Shown here in pieces: positions 1-5,765 of a stretch of DNA of 8,520 nt. Origin of the DNA: Gammaproteobacteria bacterium (GTDB lineage Bacteria > Pseudomonadota > Gammaproteobacteria > Chromatiales > Chromatiaceae); assembly GCA_019136395.1 (NCBI GenBank), contig JAGVUH010000361.1, positions 1-8,520 of the forward strand, in the 5' to 3' direction. The number at the start of each line of letters is the position of its first letter. The stretch's first letter is position 1. The translations under genes were made by a program, and so were the position numbers. The notes beneath the pieces are model-generated. The model was given only the letters and a program-made list of their open reading frames with translations. It made no database searches and was not told the origin of the DNA.

Positions 1-245
1 CCGGCGCCGATGCCGTAATGGATGAATTTATCCATCTTCTTGACATCTTTCTTGGCGACGTACAGCTCGGGATCGAAGCCGTAGATAGGCCCGCCAAACC
101 GGGTGGTGAAGGGCGCGATCTCAAAGTGGGTAATGGGCTGGATGCCGCTGCGGCCGGCCAGGATGTTGTCCCACCCGCTCCTGGTATCCAGACCCACCGG
201 AGCGACAAGGCCGACGCCAGTGACCACGACCCTTCTAATCGACAT
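1..245 (-). CDS. fabF: 3-oxoacyl-ACP synthase II (KAS II), N-terminal 81 codons; 3' part beyond window
   Basis: Beta-ketoacyl-ACP synthase II condenses malonyl-ACP with a growing acyl-ACP in the cytoplasmic type II fatty-acid cycle. Only the N-terminus is visible. Translated from the ATG at 245 it begins MSIRRVVVTGVGLVAPVG, the typical KAS I/II opening, followed by a stretch containing NILAGRSGI and ending KKMDKFIHYGIGAG, all characteristic of FabF. The Cys-His-His catalytic residues lie outside the window and cannot be checked. The start is supported by GAGGGG at 253-258, 7 nt upstream. It is the last visible gene of the cluster, about 100 bp after acpP, and acpP-fabF is the usual order in gammaproteobacteria. 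FabB is the alternative by homology, but neighbourhood and N-terminal sequence favour FabF. Confidence 0.95.
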   Translation of the reverse strand, partial: MSIRRVVVTGVGLVAPVGLDTRSGWDNILAGRSGIQPITHFEIAPFTTRFGGPIYGFDPELYVAKKDVKKMDKFIHYGIGA

Positions 246-347
246 GGAGTTTCCCCTCGAACCTACCCTGGAGGTTGATCTAAAGCCCGGATGGGGGCCG
301 CGTCCCGTTGACGCCGCCACCCGCCCCGGAGGACGCGAGGGTCCTGA

Positions 348-584
348 TCAAGCCTGATGCGCGTTGATGTAATCGATGGCCTGCTTGACGGTGGTGATCT
401 TCTCGGCATCCTCGTCGGGGATTTCGGTCTCGAACTCCTCTTCCAGGGCCATCACCAGCTCGACGGTATCCAGCGAATCGGCGCCGAGGTCGTCGACGAA
501 AGAGGCCTCGAGGGTCACCTCCTCCTCCTTGACGCCTAGCTGATCCACCACGATCTTCCGTACTCGTTCTTCAACGCTGCTCAT
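348..584 (-). CDS. acpP: Acyl carrier protein
   Basis: Small acidic carrier whose phosphopantetheine arm holds the growing acyl chain for FabD, FabH, FabG and FabF, and donates acyl groups to PlsX and other acyltransferases. The 78-residue product has the normal ACP length, with four predicted helices and the invariant motif GADSLD; Ser37 (counting Met1) is the phosphopantetheine site. The helix after it, [12 protein letters not shown], is the conserved partner-recognition helix. The start ATG at 584 has GAGGG at 594-598, 9 nt upstream, and the N-terminus [12 protein letters not shown] matches the family. It stands alone between a 113-bp gap to fabG and a 102-bp gap to fabF, which suits the separate strong promoter usual for acpP. 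A candidate promoter/palindrome is annotated upstream. Confidence 0.98.
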   Translation of the reverse strand: MSSVEERVRKIVVDQLGVKEEEVTLEASFVDDLGADSLDTVELVMALEEEFETEIPDEDAEKITTVKQAIDYINAHQA

Positions 585-631
585 TGTTTTTGACCCTCAC
601 AGAGTTACATAGATGGCCCCAGACGGGGCGG

Positions 632-646
632 CGCCTATTCTAGGCG
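632..646 (-). promoter_or_regulatory. Candidate acpP promoter -10 embedded in a perfect 6-3-6 palindrome
   Basis: On the minus strand, TAGAAT (637-642; 4-5 of 6 matches to TATAAT) lies about 50 nt upstream of the acpP start. It is followed by a GC-rich discriminator (AGGCGCCG), a feature often seen in growth-rate-controlled promoters. The -10 sits in the centre of a perfect inverted repeat CGCCTA-GAA-TAGGCG. At 17-bp spacing the -35 would be TTTCCT (660-665), a poor match, so the promoter call is tentative. The palindrome could be an operator overlapping the -10 or a short hairpin at the 5' end of the transcript. No known regulator site is recognised. Confidence 0.35.
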
Positions 647-670
647 GATTCGTTGTCAGAGGAAAGGCAC

Positions 671-694
671 GCCACCCGGGGCAAGCCCGGTGGC
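671..694 (-). terminator. Stem-loop after fabG; possible weak terminator or attenuator
   Basis: GCCACC/GGTGGC (6 bp) continues, after one bulged C, into GGG/CCC with a 5-nt loop, giving about 9 GC-rich pairs directly after the fabG stop. On the minus strand the hairpin is followed only by GTGCCTTTCC, so there is no real U-tract. It could reduce readthrough from fabG into acpP or protect the fabG 3' end. It also lies just upstream of the candidate acpP promoter. A fully efficient intrinsic terminator is unlikely. Confidence 0.3.
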
Positions 695-697
695 GAT

Positions 698-1483
698 TCA
701 CGCCATCCACATGCCACCGTTGACGTGGATGGTTTCGCCGGTGATGTAGGCCGCCGCGGGCGAGGCGAGGAAGGCCACCGTCGCGGCCACCTCCTCCACC
801 TTCCCCCAGCGCCCCAGGGGGATGCCGGCCAGGATCTGGCGCTGCTGGGCCTCCTCCAGGGCGCGGGTCATGTCGGTGTCGATCAGCCCCGGCGCCACGC
901 AGTTGACGGTGATGCCCCGGGAGCCAACCTCCCGCGCCAGGGACTTGCTGAAGCCGATCATGCCGGCCTTGGCGGCGGCGTAATTGGCCTGACCGGCATT
1001 GCCCATCACCGCCACCACCGAGGCGATATTGATGATGCGCCCCTTGCGGGCCTTGGTCATGGGCCGCAGACAGGCCTTGGACATGCGGTAGACGGAGCCG
1101 AGATTGGTGTCGATGATGCTTTGCCAGTCGCCATCCTTCATGCGCATCAGCAGGCTGTCGCGGGTGATGCCGGCGTTGTTGACCAGGATGGAGGGGGCGC
1201 CCAGGTCCGTGGTCAGGCGCTCCATGAGGCTCTCCACGGATTGGGGATCGGCCACGTCCAGGACCAGTCCCGCCCCCTGAACCCCGCGCGCGGTCAGGTA
1301 GTCGCTGATGCGCTCGGCGCCGACCTCCGTGGTGGCGGTACCGGCGACCACGGCCCCGGCCTGGCCCAGGGCCAGGGCGATGGCCTGACCGATGCCCCGG
1401 GAGGCCCCGGTGACGAGGGCGATCTCCCCGCTCAGGGGTAGGACTTGAGCTTGGGTTGGGAGTTGGGTTTGCTGCTCAGACAT
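698..1483 (-). CDS. fabG: 3-oxoacyl-ACP reductase
   Basis: NADPH-dependent reductase of the fatty-acid elongation cycle, turning 3-oxoacyl-ACP into (R)-3-hydroxyacyl-ACP. The 261-residue product is a classical short-chain dehydrogenase: nucleotide-binding TGASRGIG at 25-32, NNAG at 102-105, Asn127, and the catalytic set Ser155, Tyr168 and Lys172 with the family's exact Ser-13-Tyr-4-Lys spacing. It ends in ITGETIHVNGGMWMA, the usual FabG C-terminus. The start at 1483 has GGAGG at 1493-1497 (9 nt upstream) and overlaps the fabD stop by 8 nt (ATGTCTGA), implying coupled translation; longer readings into fabD lack support. The protein is some 15 residues longer than typical FabG because of a Gln-rich N-terminal tail (MSEQQTQLPTQAQ) before the Rossmann fold. 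Confidence 0.97.
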   Translation of the reverse strand: MSEQQTQLPTQAQVLPLSGEIALVTGASRGIGQAIALALGQAGAVVAGTATTEVGAERISDYLTARGVQGAGLVLDVADPQSVESLMERLTTDLGAPSILVNNAGITRDSLLMRMKDGDWQSIIDTNLGSVYRMSKACLRPMTKARKGRIINIASVVAVMGNAGQANYAAAKAGMIGFSKSLAREVGSRGITVNCVAPGLIDTDMTRALEEAQQRQILAGIPLGRWGKVEEVAATVAFLASPAAAYITGETIHVNGGMWMA

Positions 1484-2420
1484 CTTGCGTGGCCTCCAGC
1501 GCCGCGGACAGGCCCTTGGGATCGAACATCGCCAGGCCCTCCAGTCGCTCATCGATGCGTTTGGTGAGACCGGCCAGCACCTTGCCGGGGCCGGCCTCGA
1601 TCACCAGGCTGACGCCCCCGTCCGCCAGGCGACGCACCGTCTCCACCCAGCGCACCGGGCTATGGAGTTGGCGCACCAGGCGCTCGCGGATGGCCTCCGG
1701 CTCCTGGGCGGTATCCACGGTGGCGTTGTGCAGCACGGGAATGCTGGGGGGAGCGATGTCCACCGCGGCCAGGGCGGCGGCCAGCCGCTCGGCGGCGGGG
1801 CGCATCAGGGCGCAGTGGGAGGGGACGCTCACCGGCAGGGGCACGGCGCGCTTGGCGCCCCGGGCCTTGGCCGCGGCGATGCCCCGCTCCACCGCCCCCG
1901 CCTCGCCGGCGATGACCACCTGTCCAGGGGAGTTGAAGTTGACCGGGGCCAGGACCTGACCCTGGGCCGCCTCCGCGCAGGCGGCGGCGACCTGGTCATC
2001 CGCCAGACCGAGGATGGCGGCCATGGCGCCGGCCCCCGCCGGCACGGCCTCCTGCATGAAGCGGCCGCGCTGGGCCACCAGGGCCACGGCGTCGGCGAAC
2101 CCCAGGGCCCCGGCGCAGACCAGGGCGGTGAATTCACCCAGGCTATGGCCCGCCAGCCAGTCGGGCCGGGTCCCGCCTTCCAGTTGCCAGACCCGCCAGA
2201 CGGCGACCCCGGCGGTGAGCATGGCCGGTTGGGTGAGATCGGTCCGGTCGAGCAGTTCCTTCGGGCCCCGGCTGACCAGGTCCCAGAGATCGGTGCCCAG
2301 GACCGTGGAGGCCTCGGCGAAGGTCTCCGGGACCAGGGGATAAGCCGCGGCCAGTTCGGCGAGCATGCCCACGGACTGGGAGCCTTGGCCGGGAAAGACG
2401 ATCGCGATCTGCTTTCTCAT
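1476..2420 (-). CDS. fabD: Malonyl-CoA:ACP transacylase
   Basis: Transfers malonyl from malonyl-CoA to ACP, supplying the extender for FabH and FabF. The 314-residue protein opens with IAIVFPGQGSQSVGM, the family signature. It carries the nucleophile motif GHSLGE with Ser93, an Arg-containing QRGRFMQ segment (118-120 region), the catalytic His202 in VPSHCALM, and the late motif EAGPGKVL. Length matches the family (about 310). The ATG at 2420 is chosen because the conserved sequence starts there; the in-frame extension upstream translates a low-complexity repeat. Notably, no Shine-Dalgarno is visible in front of this ATG (CCCGATGTCCCG precedes it). It follows fabH after 130 bp and overlaps fabG by 8 nt. 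Confidence 0.96.
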   Translation of the reverse strand: MRKQIAIVFPGQGSQSVGMLAELAAAYPLVPETFAEASTVLGTDLWDLVSRGPKELLDRTDLTQPAMLTAGVAVWRVWQLEGGTRPDWLAGHSLGEFTALVCAGALGFADAVALVAQRGRFMQEAVPAGAGAMAAILGLADDQVAAACAEAAQGQVLAPVNFNSPGQVVIAGEAGAVERGIAAAKARGAKRAVPLPVSVPSHCALMRPAAERLAAALAAVDIAPPSIPVLHNATVDTAQEPEAIRERLVRQLHSPVRWVETVRRLADGGVSLVIEAGPGKVLAGLTKRIDERLEGLAMFDPKGLSAALEATQDV

Positions 2421-2443
2421 CGGGACATCGGGATGGTCAATTC

Positions 2444-2484
2444 GGGTAGGGTTAAAGGGCAAGGGGCAAGGGCTAAGGAAGGGG
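2444..2484 (+). repeat. Heptad-like G-tract repeat upstream of fabD (G-quadruplex motif on the template strand)
   Basis: The plus strand carries six G-tracts at 2444-2446, 2449-2451, 2457-2459, 2463-2466, 2470-2472 and 2481-2484. The first five are joined by loops of 2, 5, 3 and 3 nt, which satisfies the standard G3+N1-7 quadruplex pattern. The core reads as imperfect 7-mers (GGCAAGG twice, then GCTAAGG). It ends 24 nt before the fabD start, on the strand that is template for fabD, so the mRNA would carry C-tracts. Whether it folds or matters is unknown. Confidence 0.5.
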
Positions 2485-2486
2485 AT

Positions 2487-2516
2487 CACCGCCACTACCG
2501 GCCGGTGACGACGGTG
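2487..2516. promoter_or_regulatory. Imperfect 30-bp inverted repeat with a 10-bp perfect core in the fabH-fabD gap
   Basis: CACCG (2487-2491) and CGGTG (2512-2516) flank a perfect palindrome ACCGGCCGGT (2497-2506), all sharing one centre, with mismatches between arms and core. It lies between the fabH stop and the G-tract repeat before fabD. It could be an operator or a transcript hairpin; there is no T-run after it on the minus strand, so it is not an obvious intrinsic terminator. No known site is recognised. Confidence 0.25.
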
Positions 2517-2550
2517 GGCGGATGGGGGGCCCAGCCAGGTAAAAAGCCAG

Positions 2551-3513
2551 TCAGTAGCGCACCAGGGCGGAGCCCCAGGTGAAGCCGCCGCCGAAAGCCT
2601 CCATGATCAGGGTCTCGCCGCGCTTGATGCGCCCGTCACGGATGGCGGTGTCGAGGGCGAGGGGGATCGAGGCGGCGGAGGTATTGCCATGATCGCCCAC
2701 GGTCACCACCACCTGCTCCATGGGCAGGTCCAGCTTGCGGGCCGTGGCCTGGATGATGCGGATGTTGGCCTGATGGGGGACCAGCCAGTCGATGGCGGAC
2801 TTGTCCAGGCCATTGGCCTCCAGGGTCTCGTCGACAATGCGGCCCAGGGTGTTGACCGCCATGCGGAAGACCTCGTTGCCGCGCATCTCCAGGTAGGGGT
2901 CGGCGTCGGTCTGGCCCCCGCCCACCCCCTTGGGCACCTGGAGCAGGTCCTTGTAGGCGCCATCAGCGCTGATATGGGTGGAAATGATCCCCGGCTCCTC
3001 GCTGGCCCCCAGGACCACTGCCCCCGCCCCATCGGCGAAGAGGACGCAGGTGGAGCGGTCCTGCCAGTCCAGCAGGCGGGACATGGTGTCGGCCCCGATC
3101 ACCAGGGCGCGCTTGGCGCTGCCGGTGCGGACGAACTTGTCGGCGATGCTGAGGGCGTAGACGAAGCCGGTGCACACCGCCTGGACGTCGAAGGCCGGGA
3201 TGCCTTGGATCCCCAGGCGCGGCTGGATGATGCAGGCGGTGCTGGGAAAGATCTGGTCCGGGGTGGTGGTGGCGAGGACGATCAGGTCGATCTCGCCAGG
3301 TTCCACCCCGGCGGCGGCCAGAGCGGCCTGGGCGGCGGCCACCGCCAGATCGGAGCAGCTCTCGCCCTCGGAGACCATGTGACGCTGGCGGATACCGGTA
3401 CGCTCGAAGATCCATTCGTCCGTGGTATCGATGATCTCCTCGAGGTCCTTGTTGGTGACGATCCGCTCGGGCAGATAACTGCCGGTGCCCAGGATGCGGG
3501 AATAGAATTTCAC
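2551..3513 (-). CDS. fabH: 3-oxoacyl-ACP synthase III (KAS III)
   Basis: Starts fatty-acid synthesis by condensing acetyl-CoA with malonyl-ACP to give acetoacetyl-ACP. The 320-residue product (family about 317) shows the KAS III catalytic triad: Cys114 in AVCTGF, His247 in WLVPHQAN and Asn277 in [10 protein letters not shown]-terminal [19 protein letters not shown] and the C-terminal [16 protein letters not shown] are also signature. I chose the GTG at 3513 because homology begins there ([11 protein letters not shown]) and GAGGG at 3521-3525 lies 7 nt upstream; an upstream in-frame ATG would add 24 residues translated from the plsX 3' end. The GTGA overlap with the plsX stop (4 nt) shows tight coupling of plsX-fabH, the standard bacterial arrangement. 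Confidence 0.97.
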   Translation of the reverse strand: MKFYSRILGTGSYLPERIVTNKDLEEIIDTTDEWIFERTGIRQRHMVSEGESCSDLAVAAAQAALAAAGVEPGEIDLIVLATTTPDQIFPSTACIIQPRLGIQGIPAFDVQAVCTGFVYALSIADKFVRTGSAKRALVIGADTMSRLLDWQDRSTCVLFADGAGAVVLGASEEPGIISTHISADGAYKDLLQVPKGVGGGQTDADPYLEMRGNEVFRMAVNTLGRIVDETLEANGLDKSAIDWLVPHQANIRIIQATARKLDLPMEQVVVTVGDHGNTSAASIPLALDTAIRDGRIKRGETLIMEAFGGGFTWGSALVRY

Positions 3514-4556
3514 GGGGTCGCCCTCAGGCGTTCGGCATCCAGTTGGCCACCCACGCGGTGGGCGATGCGCTCGGGGATGTTGCAATGGATTTCCTTCTCA
3601 GCGATGTGGATCGCGTTTTCGAAGGCCAGGACATCGGCCCCGCCATGGCTCTTGATGACGATGCCACGCAGACCCAGGAGGCTGGCGCCGTTGTAGCGCC
3701 GCGGGTCGAGGAAGCGACCGAAGCGCGTGAGGACCGGCCGGGCGGCGAGGGCCGATAGCTTGGTCAGCCAGTTGCGGCGGAAATTGACGGTGAGGAAGTG
3801 GCGCACCATCTTGGCCACGCCCTCGCTGGACTTGAGGGCCACGTTGCCGACGAAGCCATCGCTGACCACCACGTCGGCGCCACCGAGGTAGATGGTGTCC
3901 CCTTCGACATAGCCGATGTAATTCAGGGAACTGCGGGCCAGCAACTCGTGGGCGCCCTTGACCTGCTCGTTGCCCTTGATCTCCTCGGCGCCGATGTTGA
4001 GGAGCCCAACCTTGGGCGCGCCGATCCCCGCCACCGCGGTCACCGTCTCGCTACCCATGACGGCAAACTGGAAGAGGTGCTCCGCCGTGCAGTCGACATT
4101 GGCGCCCAGGTCCAGGATATGGGTGCTGCCGGTGATGGAGGGCACCGCGGTCATGATGGCGGGACGATCGATGTTGGGCAGGGTCTTGAGGACGAAGCGG
4201 GCCGTGGCCATCAGCGCCCCGGTGTTCCCGGCGCTGACGCAGGCATGGGCCTGGCCCTCCTTGACCAGATCGATGGCCACCCGCATGGAGGAGTCCTTCT
4301 TGAACCGCAGCGCCTTGGAGGGCAACTCGTCCATGGCCACGACCTGGGAGGCGTGGCGGATGGACAGCCGCGGCTCCAGGTCACCCCCAGGCAGTCCGCC
4401 CGCGGGCAGGTGAGCGCGGATGGCCTCTTCCAGGCCGACCAGGATGAGACTGGTGTCCGGGGTGGCGCGGAGGAAGTTGATGGCCGCCGGGACCACCACC
4501 TCGGGGCCGTGATCCCCGCCCATGGCATCCAGGGCAATGGTCAGGCGATTGGACAT
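3510..4556 (-). CDS. plsX: Phosphate acyltransferase PlsX
   Basis: Peripheral membrane enzyme converting acyl-ACP and phosphate to acyl-phosphate, the donor used by PlsY for the first acylation of glycerol-3-phosphate. The 348-residue protein (E. coli about 356) has the family landmarks in order: [11 protein letters not shown] at the N-terminus, [58 protein letters not shown] and [20 protein letters not shown]. The ATG at 4556 gives the E. coli-like start ([14 protein letters not shown]) and has GGGAGG at 4561-4566, though only 4 nt away. An in-frame ATG at 4571 (five residues longer, weak AGGG about 10 nt upstream) cannot be excluded. It follows rpmF after about 50 bp and overlaps fabH by 4 nt. 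Confidence 0.96.
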   Translation of the reverse strand: MSNRLTIALDAMGGDHGPEVVVPAAINFLRATPDTSLILVGLEEAIRAHLPAGGLPGGDLEPRLSIRHASQVVAMDELPSKALRFKKDSSMRVAIDLVKEGQAHACVSAGNTGALMATARFVLKTLPNIDRPAIMTAVPSITGSTHILDLGANVDCTAEHLFQFAVMGSETVTAVAGIGAPKVGLLNIGAEEIKGNEQVKGAHELLARSSLNYIGYVEGDTIYLGGADVVVSDGFVGNVALKSSEGVAKMVRHFLTVNFRRNWLTKLSALAARPVLTRFGRFLDPRRYNGASLLGLRGIVIKSHGGADVLAFENAIHIAEKEIHCNIPERIAHRVGGQLDAERLRATP

Positions 4557-4606
4557 GAGGCCTCCCGACATGACCCGGTTACCCTGTCAGCGCGGAGCGG
4601 GCGCGA

Positions 4607-4783
4607 TCAGCCCTTGGTTTCGATCACCTTGCGGCCGCGGTAAAAGCCATCCGCGGAGACGTGATGCCGACGATGGACCTCGCCGCTCTGGCGCTCGACC
4701 GCCAGGGTCGGGCCGGTCAGGGCGTCGTGGGAGCGCCGCATGTCGCGCTTGGAAGAGGTCTTGCGATTTTGAGGAACAGCCAT
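4607..4783 (-). CDS. rpmF: 50S ribosomal protein L32
   Basis: Small basic protein of the large ribosomal subunit. The 58-codon frame reads [20 protein letters not shown] at its start, then a conserved [20 protein letters not shown] stretch and [14 protein letters not shown], matching L32 along its whole length (E. coli 57 residues). There are no cysteines, so it is the zinc-free form usual in proteobacteria. The start has a near-ideal Shine-Dalgarno: AGGAG at 4790-4794 with a 6-nt spacer, the strongest in the window, in keeping with high expression. It lies between yceD (107 bp upstream) and plsX, the conserved yceD-rpmF-plsX order that links ribosome production to lipid synthesis. Confidence 0.97.
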   Translation of the reverse strand: MAVPQNRKTSSKRDMRRSHDALTGPTLAVERQSGEVHRRHHVSADGFYRGRKVIETKG

Positions 4784-4890
4784 GGTTATCTCCTAGCATC
4801 GGGGACGACCGGAACCCTGAAGGGCCGGCAGCCGCGTTAAAACAGTCGTCATCGGCCCCGACGGCGGGTTGCCGGCGCGGCGGTTACGGT

Positions 4891-5493
4891 TCAGCCCCCG
4901 TCCCGAGCCTGATCCGGGGCCTGATCCGGGGCGGGGTCTGGAGCGGTAGCGGATTCCCGCTCCGGCTCATGGATCGCTGCCCGCTTGAGCGCGCCCAGCA
5001 CGGCGAAGGGGTTGGCGCCCTCCCCGGCACGCCGCTCGTCGCTGGCCGCGGTCCAGAGCCCGCCGCCCGCGGGACAGGCCCCCGATTCATGGCGGGGGAT
5101 CTGCGGCAGGGCCAGGAGCAGCTCATCCTCGATCAGGTCCGCCAGACGCAAAGGTTCCTCGGGGACCAGCAGGGGATCGAGATCCTCCGGCAGCAACCCC
5201 GCCTCGTCGAGGCCGGACACCAGGACCAGGTCCAGGGTGGTCAGGACCGGGAATTCCAGCGCCTCCAGACAGCGTTGACAGGTCAGGATCAGTCGGGCCT
5301 CGATCTCGCCGTCGAGCACCCCGCGCCCCTCCGGATCACGGGTGAAGGTCAGGCGGAACCTTGCCTCGCCGGTCGGCTCCCGGAGGGACTCCCGGAGCCT
5401 GGCCATCCGGGCCAGGGGCATGCTGCCGCGAAACTCGGCCCCCGCCTCGACGGCGCGCCAGGGATCGATCAACTCGGGCAGCGGCGCAAACAT
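4891..5493 (-). CDS. yceD: YceD/DUF177 family protein (23S rRNA accumulation protein)
   Basis: Family known in E. coli and plants as needed for normal 23S rRNA accumulation; biochemical role is not settled. Over its body this 200-residue protein follows E. coli YceD: LPELIDPWR near the N-terminus, Cys72-x2-Cys75 (TCQRC), the acidic IEDELLLALP at 121-130, an H-x4-C pair (His135, Cys140) and the conserved NPFAVLGALKR at 161-171. It exceeds E. coli YceD (173) mainly through a C-terminal tail (172-200) rich in Ala, Pro, Asp and Gln, built from four-residue units. The ATG at 5493 is retained because homology begins at residue 4, yet it has no Shine-Dalgarno and a promoter -10 ends only 9 nt upstream. 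It heads the fatty-acid cluster directly before rpmF. Confidence 0.93.
   Translation of the reverse strand: MFAPLPELIDPWRAVEAGAEFRGSMPLARMARLRESLREPTGEARFRLTFTRDPEGRGVLDGEIEARLILTCQRCLEALEFPVLTTLDLVLVSGLDEAGLLPEDLDPLLVPEEPLRLADLIEDELLLALPQIPRHESGACPAGGGLWTAASDERRAGEGANPFAVLGALKRAAIHEPERESATAPDPAPDQAPDQARDGG
4897..4944 (-). repeat. Tandem 12-bp repeat coding the yceD C-terminal tail
   Basis: Four successive 12-bp units encode APDP-APDQ-APDQ-ARDG at residues 184-199 of YceD. The two central units (4907-4930 on the plus strand, GCCTGATCCGGG twice) are identical at DNA level; the outer two are diverged. The in-frame period suggests slippage or duplication after the conserved end of the protein. 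Confidence 0.7.
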
Positions 5494-5502
5494 AAGCAGA
5501 GT

Positions 5503-5532
5503 AGTTTAGGCAGCCCCCCGCCCCAGCGTCAA
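5503..5532 (-). promoter_or_regulatory. Sigma-70-like promoter of the yceD-rpmF-fab cluster
   Basis: On the minus strand, TTGACG (5527-5532; 5 of 6 to the -35 consensus) is followed after 18 bp by TAAACT (5503-5508; 4 of 6 to the -10 consensus). It is the best promoter match I found on the minus strand. The -10 ends 9 nt before the yceD ATG, so initiation at the usual distance would give a leader of about 3-5 nt. The spacer is very G-rich on the minus strand. It is well placed to drive yceD, rpmF and plsX-fabH. Confidence 0.6.
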
Positions 5533-5613
5533 ATCCGGATGCCATTTCGCGCTTGCGGGCGCGCGTTAGACTTGCCGGGCCGGGGCGCCACCCTAACCCT
5601 GACCACTCAATCC

Positions 5614-5664
5614 TGGGTATTTCGGAGCGGGTAGCGACTGACAGGGAAGCCGTAAATACGTCCA
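5614..5664. repeat. Imperfect inverted repeat in the oadB-yceD gap; possible structured or dispersed element
   Basis: TGG-GTATTT-CGG (5614-5625) pairs with CCG-T-AAATAC-GT-CCA (5650-5664), giving 12 pairs interrupted by a 1-nt and a 2-nt bulge around a 24-nt loop. The arms are distinctly AT-richer than the surrounding DNA. The structure lies in non-coding sequence between oadB and yceD. A 25-codon frame (5684-5607, minus) crosses it but has no Shine-Dalgarno and is not annotated as a gene. It could be a transcript stem-loop of the oadAB 3' end or a copy of a dispersed intergenic repeat; the sequence alone cannot decide. Confidence 0.4.
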
Positions 5665-5720
5665 TGGGGGTTTGACAACCGCATCCCCGCGATTGACACC
5701 CTCTCCAGCCTGCATCCGAT

Positions 5721-5742
5721 CCTCCCTGGCCCACCCGGGAGG
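5721..5742 (-). terminator. Hairpin downstream of oadB; possible weak terminator
   Basis: CCTCCC/GGGAGG forms a 6-bp GC stem with a 10-nt loop, 24 nt after the oadB stop. No U-run follows on the minus strand, and a competing smaller hairpin (CACC/GGTG) overlaps it. Position fits a 3' end of oadAB, but the sequence is not a canonical intrinsic terminator. Confidence 0.2.
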
Positions 5743-5765
5743 TGAACCCAAGGGATCTCGCCGGG

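Noticed and set aside
246..347. acpP-fabF gap examined for a terminator (CGTCC...GGACG arms)
   Set aside because: Five-base arms with a loop over 20 nt and no T-run; nothing supportable beyond the fabF Shine-Dalgarno.
2421..2495. 25-residue N-terminal extension of FabD to an upstream ATG
   Set aside because: The extension translates the low-complexity repeat before fabD; family similarity starts at the ATG at 2420 and the upstream ATG is not needed.
653..3696. Several long plus-strand frames opposite fabG, fabD, fabH and plsX
   Set aside because: Each is the complement of a well-supported fab or plsX gene and translates to low-complexity sequence with no family resemblance.
4587..4799. 70-codon minus-strand frame over rpmF in another reading frame
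   Set aside because: The overlapping 58-codon frame (4607-4783) is full-length L32 with a strong Shine-Dalgarno; the longer frame is its shadow.
4784..4890. yceD-rpmF gap examined for a promoter or attenuator, including distant GACGAC/GTCGTC arms
   Set aside because: No convincing -35/-10 pair, and the inverted arms are short and far apart; only the rpmF Shine-Dalgarno is clear.
5607..5684. 25-codon minus-strand frame starting MRLSNPHGR in the oadB-yceD gap
   Set aside because: No Shine-Dalgarno, no family recognised, and it lies across the inverted repeat; more likely a chance reading of a structured non-coding element.
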